Assembly (NCBI RefSeq): GCF_038594605.1
Contig: NZ_JBCFZM010000001.1
Location: forward strand, 992,001-1,056,000
DNA: 64,000 nt
Reading direction: 5' to 3'
Source: Alteriqipengyuania bathyomarina_B
GTDB taxonomy: Bacteria > Pseudomonadota > Alphaproteobacteria > Sphingomonadales > Sphingomonadaceae
The notes below the pieces were generated by a model. It was not told where the DNA came from and did not search any database. It saw only the letters and a list, made by a program, of their open reading frames with translations. Made by a program: the position numbers and the translations under genes. Below are positions 60,751 to 64,000 of this stretch, piece after piece; the stretch's first letter is position 1, and every line of letters begins with the position of its first letter.

Positions 60751-60772
60751 GCGCCTGCCCCTAACCCCCTAG

Positions 60773-60803
60773 CCATCCCAGCGAAAGCTGGAATGACGGA
60801 TGG
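60773..60803. repeat. Nested palindrome between serA and hisZ
   Basis: Outer CCATCC (60773-60778) and GGATGG (60798-60803) and inner CCAGC-GAAA-GCTGG. This resembles the dispersed CCCAGCGAAAGCTGG palindromes of alphaproteobacterial intergenic regions. Confidence 0.65.
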
Positions 60804-60812
60804 GAGCCCGGG

Positions 60813-62399
60813 TTAGAAACTCAGCGCACGTACCGTCCGCACACCCTCCAGCGCCTCGACCTCTTCCATCAGCGCTGTTTCCACCGGCTGATCGAGGCTG
60901 AGCAGCAGCACTGCTTCATCACCGGCCTGCCTGCGGCCAAGGTTGAAGGTGCCGATATTGATGCCGCGATTGCCCAGCAGCGAGCCGATCCGTCCGATAA
61001 AACCGGGCGCGTCGTCGTTGACGACATAGATCATGTGACCCTCAAGCTCGGCCTCGATCCCGATGCCGAAGATTTCCACGAGGCGCGGCGCGTCCCTGCC
61101 GAACAGCGTGCCGGCGACCGAGCGCTTGCCCGCATCGGTATCGACCGTAACGCGAATCAGCGTCTGGTACGTACCCTCACGGCTGTTGCGGATTTCGCGC
61201 ACTTCCATGCCGCGATCCTTCGCCAGATAGGGCGCGTTGACCATGTTCACGCTCTGCGAATAGCGGCGCATCAGGCCCGCGAGCACCGCAGCGGTGACCG
61301 GCTTGGGATTGAGCTCCGCCGCGTCGCCTTCCAGCTCGATCGCGATCTTGGGCAGGTTTCCATGCGCCAGCTGGCCGACCAGCGAGCCGATGCTTTCGGC
61401 CAACTGCATGTAAGGCTTGAGACGCGGTGCCTCTTCCGCCGTCAGGCTGGGCATGTTGAGCGCGTTGGTCACCGCCCCGGTGAGGAGGAAATCGCTCAGC
61501 TGTTCGGCGACCTGCAGGGCGACATTCTCCTGCGCCTCGCGGGTCGAGGCGCCGAGGTGCGGCGTGCAGATGAAGCCGGGCTTGCCGAACAGCGGGCTTT
61601 CCTTGGCCGGTTCGGTCTCGAACACATCGAGCGCCGCGCCCGCCACGTGCCCGCTGTCGAGCACCTCGGCGAGCGCCGCTTCGTCGATCAGGCCGCCGCG
61701 CGCGCAGTTGACGATTCGCACGCCCTTCTTGGTCTTGGCGAGGTTTTCGCGGCTGAGGATGTTGCGCGTCTCGTCGGTCAGCGGGGTGTGCAGCGTGATG
61801 CAGTCCGCGCGCTTGAGAAGATCATCAAGCTCGACCTTCTCGACCCCGATATCGACGCTGCGTTCTTCGGTCAGGAAAGGATCATAGGCGATCACCTTCA
61901 TGCGCAGACCCTGCGCGCGGCTGGCGACGATCGATCCGATATTGCCCGCGCCGATCAGGCCCAGCGTTTTGCCGGTCAGTTCGACACCCATGAAATCGCT
62001 CTTCGGCCATTCGCCGTTCTGCGTGCGCGCATTGGCTTGCGGTATCTGCCGCGCCAGCGCGAGCAGCATGGCGATCGCGTGTTCGGCAGTGGTGATCGAA
62101 TTGCCGAATGGCGTGTTCATCACCACCACCCCGCGCTCGCTGGCGGCGGGAATGTCGACATTGTCGACGCCGATGCCTGCACGGCCGATCACCTTGAGGT
62201 TGGTCGCCGCGTCGAGAATCTCGGGCGTGACCTTAGTGGAGGACCGGATCGCGAGGCCTTCGTATTCGCCGATGATCGCTTTCAACTCATCGGGCGAGAG
62301 GCCGGGTTTTACGTCCACATCGCAGCCGCGCTCTTCGAATATCTTGGCGGCTTCGGGGCTCATCTTGTCGGAAATCAGGACTTTGGGTTTCCGGGACAT
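60813..62399 (-). CDS. serA: D-3-phosphoglycerate dehydrogenase
   Basis: 528 residues, the long type. Substrate domain, NAD-binding GLIGAGNIGSIVASRA (about 145-160), catalytic Arg (NCARGGLIDE), Glu and His (TPHLGASTREAQ), then an intervening ASB-like domain (about 330-450) and a C-terminal ACT domain (about 455-528, HMIYVVNDDAPGFIGRIGSLLG) for serine feedback. First step of serine synthesis. Downstream of serC on the same strand. Confidence 0.94.
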   Translation of the reverse strand: MSRKPKVLISDKMSPEAAKIFEERGCDVDVKPGLSPDELKAIIGEYEGLAIRSSTKVTPEILDAATNLKVIGRAGIGVDNVDIPAASERGVVVMNTPFGNSITTAEHAIAMLLALARQIPQANARTQNGEWPKSDFMGVELTGKTLGLIGAGNIGSIVASRAQGLRMKVIAYDPFLTEERSVDIGVEKVELDDLLKRADCITLHTPLTDETRNILSRENLAKTKKGVRIVNCARGGLIDEAALAEVLDSGHVAGAALDVFETEPAKESPLFGKPGFICTPHLGASTREAQENVALQVAEQLSDFLLTGAVTNALNMPSLTAEEAPRLKPYMQLAESIGSLVGQLAHGNLPKIAIELEGDAAELNPKPVTAAVLAGLMRRYSQSVNMVNAPYLAKDRGMEVREIRNSREGTYQTLIRVTVDTDAGKRSVAGTLFGRDAPRLVEIFGIGIEAELEGHMIYVVNDDAPGFIGRIGSLLGNRGINIGTFNLGRRQAGDEAVLLLSLDQPVETALMEEVEALEGVRTVRALSF

Positions 62400-62415
62400 T
62401 TCATTTCCCTCAAAT

Positions 62416-62508
62416 CGTCATGCTGAACTTGTTTCAGCATCCACCGAGCCTTCTCGAACGAAGGCGCGATGATGGAGAACTGGACCCTGAAACAGTTTCA
62501 GGGTGACG
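62416..62508. repeat. Double-hairpin intergenic element between serC and serA
   Basis: First hairpin TGCTGAA (62421-62427) and TTCAGCA (62433-62439). Second hairpin ACCCTGAAAC (62484-62493) and GTTTCAGGGT (62495-62504). The element is bounded by CGTCA and TGACG. Its form is that of dispersed repeats seen in Sphingomonadales. It may reduce read-through from serC to serA. Confidence 0.75.
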
Positions 62509-62529
62509 GTATTGCAAAAAGGAACCGGC

Positions 62530-63714
62530 CTACTTCTGCAGCTCGGCAAAGGCCCACTCGATCCACGGCAGCAGGCGCGCGATATCTTCGCTCTCGACCG
62601 TGCCGCCACACCAGATGCGCAGGGACGGCGGAGCGTCGCGGTAGCCATTGAAGTCGTAGCCGACGCCTTCGGCTTCCAGCATCTTGTAGATCTTGCCGGG
62701 CACTGCGGCCTGCTCTTCTTCAGGCAGACTGTCGAACCACTCGCCCTGGAAGACGAAGCACACACCGGTATTGGTCCGCTTGGCCGGATCGTCGACCATG
62801 TTGCGCACGAACGGCGTCGCCTCGATCCAGTCGGTCAGGACCTTGGCATTCGCGTTGGCGCGTTCGATCATCGCAGGCAGCCCGCCGATCGACTTCGCCC
62901 ATTCGAGCGCGGCGATGTAATCCTCGGTCGCCAGCATCGAAGGCGTGTTGATCGTCGCGCCCTCGAAGATGCCGGTGTTGAGCTTGTCGCCCTTCTTGAG
63001 GCGGAACAGCTTGGGCAGCGGCCATTCGGGATCGTAGCTTTCGATCCGCTCGACCGCCTTGGGCGAAAGGATCAGCATGCCGTGCTGCGCTTCGGAGCCC
63101 ATCACCTTCTGCCAGCTGAAGGTCGTCGCATCGAGCTTGGCCCAGTCCATCTCCTGCGCGAAGATGGCGCTGGTCGCGTCGTTGATCGTGATCCCCTTGC
63201 GGCCCGGCTCCAACCAGTCGGTGTTCGCGATCTTCGCGCCGCTGGTGGTGCCGTTCCAGGTGAAAACGACATCGTTTTCCTGTGGAATCGCGCTCAGATC
63301 GGGAATTTCGCCATAGGGCGCGTCGAGCACCTGCAAGTCGGGCAGCTTGAGCTGCTTCACCGCATCCTGAATCCACACATTGCCGAAGCTTTCCCACGCC
63401 GCGACCGTGGCCGGGCCGGCGCCCAGCATGGTCCACATCGCGCATTCGAGCGCGCCTGTGTCCGAGCCCGGCATGATGCCGACGAGATAATCGTCGGGCA
63501 CGCCGAGCAGTTCTTTGGTGAGGTCGATCGCGTATTTCAGGCGCGCCTTGCCGACCGAAGAACGGTGCGAACGGCCCAGCGATTCGGTTTGGAGTTTGTC
63601 GAGCGACCAGCCGGGAAACTTGGCGGTCGGACCGGACGAAAAGAAAGGACGCTCAGGCTTGAGCGTCGGCTTCGACGGGCGCGCAGGCGCGCCCTGATGG
63701 GGTTTATCAGTCAT
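62530..63714 (-). CDS. serC: Phosphoserine aminotransferase
   Basis: 394 residues. PLP aminotransferase of the serine pathway, alphaproteobacterial/archaeal-like long type: ERPFFSSGPTAKFPGW, SHRSSVGKARL, MPGSDTGALECAMW, the PLP Lys in TFSWQKVMGSEAQHG and WCGGTVESEDI. ATG 63714 follows AAGGAG. The leader is hairpin-rich (63720-63763). Confidence 0.92.
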   Translation of the reverse strand: MTDKPHQGAPARPSKPTLKPERPFFSSGPTAKFPGWSLDKLQTESLGRSHRSSVGKARLKYAIDLTKELLGVPDDYLVGIMPGSDTGALECAMWTMLGAGPATVAAWESFGNVWIQDAVKQLKLPDLQVLDAPYGEIPDLSAIPQENDVVFTWNGTTSGAKIANTDWLEPGRKGITINDATSAIFAQEMDWAKLDATTFSWQKVMGSEAQHGMLILSPKAVERIESYDPEWPLPKLFRLKKGDKLNTGIFEGATINTPSMLATEDYIAALEWAKSIGGLPAMIERANANAKVLTDWIEATPFVRNMVDDPAKRTNTGVCFVFQGEWFDSLPEEEQAAVPGKIYKMLEAEGVGYDFNGYRDAPPSLRIWCGGTVESEDIARLLPWIEWAFAELQK

Positions 63715-63719
63715 GTATT

Positions 63720-63775
63720 CTCTCCTTGCAGAGAGCTCGCGCGGCGTTGGGACCGCGTGGCCCGTCGGCGGCAAT
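63720..63775 (-). promoter_or_regulatory. Structured serC leader, candidate serC RNA motif
   Basis: In mRNA sense the leader contains GGGCC-ACGC-GGUCC (63750-63763), a competing GCGG/CCGC pairing that uses the same bases, and CUCUC-UGCAAG-GAGAG (63720-63735), which folds the Shine-Dalgarno into a hairpin just before the ATG. A conserved serC RNA motif in serC leaders of Alphaproteobacteria is known; membership here is inferred from position and fold only. Confidence 0.5.
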
Positions 63776-63898
63776 AAAGTTGCGCAGACAGGAGTCAATG
63801 CGAAACACCATTCTGTCGACAGGGTGGCGTTGCAATCGGTCGGGCCGCTGCGGACGCCCCCTCGCCAATTCGCGCACCAAGCCTTAAAGGCAGGCGCC

Positions 63899-64000
63899 AT
63901 GGACGTTACCGATCTGCGCGTCGCCCTGGTCAGCGGCAATTACGACATGGTCCGCGATGGCCCGACACAGGCCCTCAATCGGCTTGTCGGCTATGTGCTC
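63899..64000 (+). CDS. Glycosyltransferase family 4-like protein, N-terminus only
   Basis: The first 34 codons (MDVTDLRVALVSGNYDMVRDG, then PTQALNRLVGYVL) match the opening of GT4-type sugar transferases, where a beta-strand is followed by the sugar-acceptor loop and a helix. The rest lies outside the window. It diverges from serC with about 185 bp between the starts. Confidence 0.7.
   Translation, partial: MDVTDLRVALVSGNYDMVRDGPTQALNRLVGYVL

Noticed and set aside
61035..62426. Long plus-strand frame opposite serA
   Set aside because: Antisense to a complete serA with all motifs; composition is not protein-like.

Overview
The window is a high-GC, gene-dense chromosome segment of an alphaproteobacterium. 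The best fit is Sphingomonadales, probably Erythrobacteraceae-like. This is an inference from a CcrM (GANTC) methyltransferase, the ChvG/ChvI two-component system next to pckA and PTS genes, the serC-serA-hisZ-purA block, the DUF1285-CoA pyrophosphatase-CCA transferase operon, and the argH-LptM-like-lysA order. I saw no insertion sequence, prophage, plasmid gene or CRISPR array. Most of the window is core genome, and no single large undescribed system stands out. The interest lies in regulatory DNA, start-site architecture and key-residue changes within known families.

Layout. 1-2.5 kb: transhydrogenase pntA (partial), a small aa3 oxidase subunit and an NtrC-type regulator with degenerate AAA+ motifs. 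2.6-9.3 kb: hemerythrin, SDR, a secreted protein, folP, an unassigned ABC pair and ccrM. 9.4-19.5 kb: a coupled nhaA/CaCA antiporter pair, DUF465 protein, OxyR-like LysR regulator, SDR-rnhB, PQQ-type sugar dehydrogenase lipoprotein, the DUF1285-NUDIX-CCA operon and a secreted repeat protein. 19.6-29 kb: parC, PfpI protein, MscS channel, DUF4349 lipoprotein, and a ferredoxin plus two cysteine desulfurases. 29-33.6 kb: TonB protein, DUF3597, a DUF885 lipoprotein and glutaminyl cyclotransferase. 33.8-40.7 kb: pckA diverging from chvI-chvG-rapZ-EIIA-HPr-SpoU methylase. 40.7-50 kb: phoU, an SH3-like protein, rmuC, a Cys-rich copper-storage-like protein, def, recR, fmt, truA, an MDR oxidoreductase and asparaginase. 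50-57 kb: tRNA-Val, an FAD monooxygenase, tlpA, argH, LptM-like, lysA, siroheme synthase and a MarR-like regulator. 57-64 kb: purA, an aldo/keto reductase, hisZ, serA, serC with a structured leader, and the start of a glycosyltransferase.

Genes that act together. serC and serA run the first two committed steps of serine synthesis in the same direction as hisZ. def and fmt remove and add the N-formyl group of initiator Met. The chvI-chvG-rapZ-EIIA-HPr block couples envelope and carbon signals to gluconeogenesis through the divergent pckA. Translational coupling by ATGA or GTGA overlaps is frequent: nhaA-CaCA, the ABC permease-ATPase, rnhB-SDR, desulfurase-ferredoxin, EIIA-HPr and DUF1285-NUDIX.

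The most notable non-coding signals are: five GANTC sites plus a perfect DnaA box upstream of ccrM; a near-identical ~35-bp element upstream of both folP and purA; a hairpin-rich leader on serC; two divergent gene pairs whose ATG codons overlap inside a CATG; and a family of GC-rich intergenic palindromes. All calls come from reading the sequence, without database searches.
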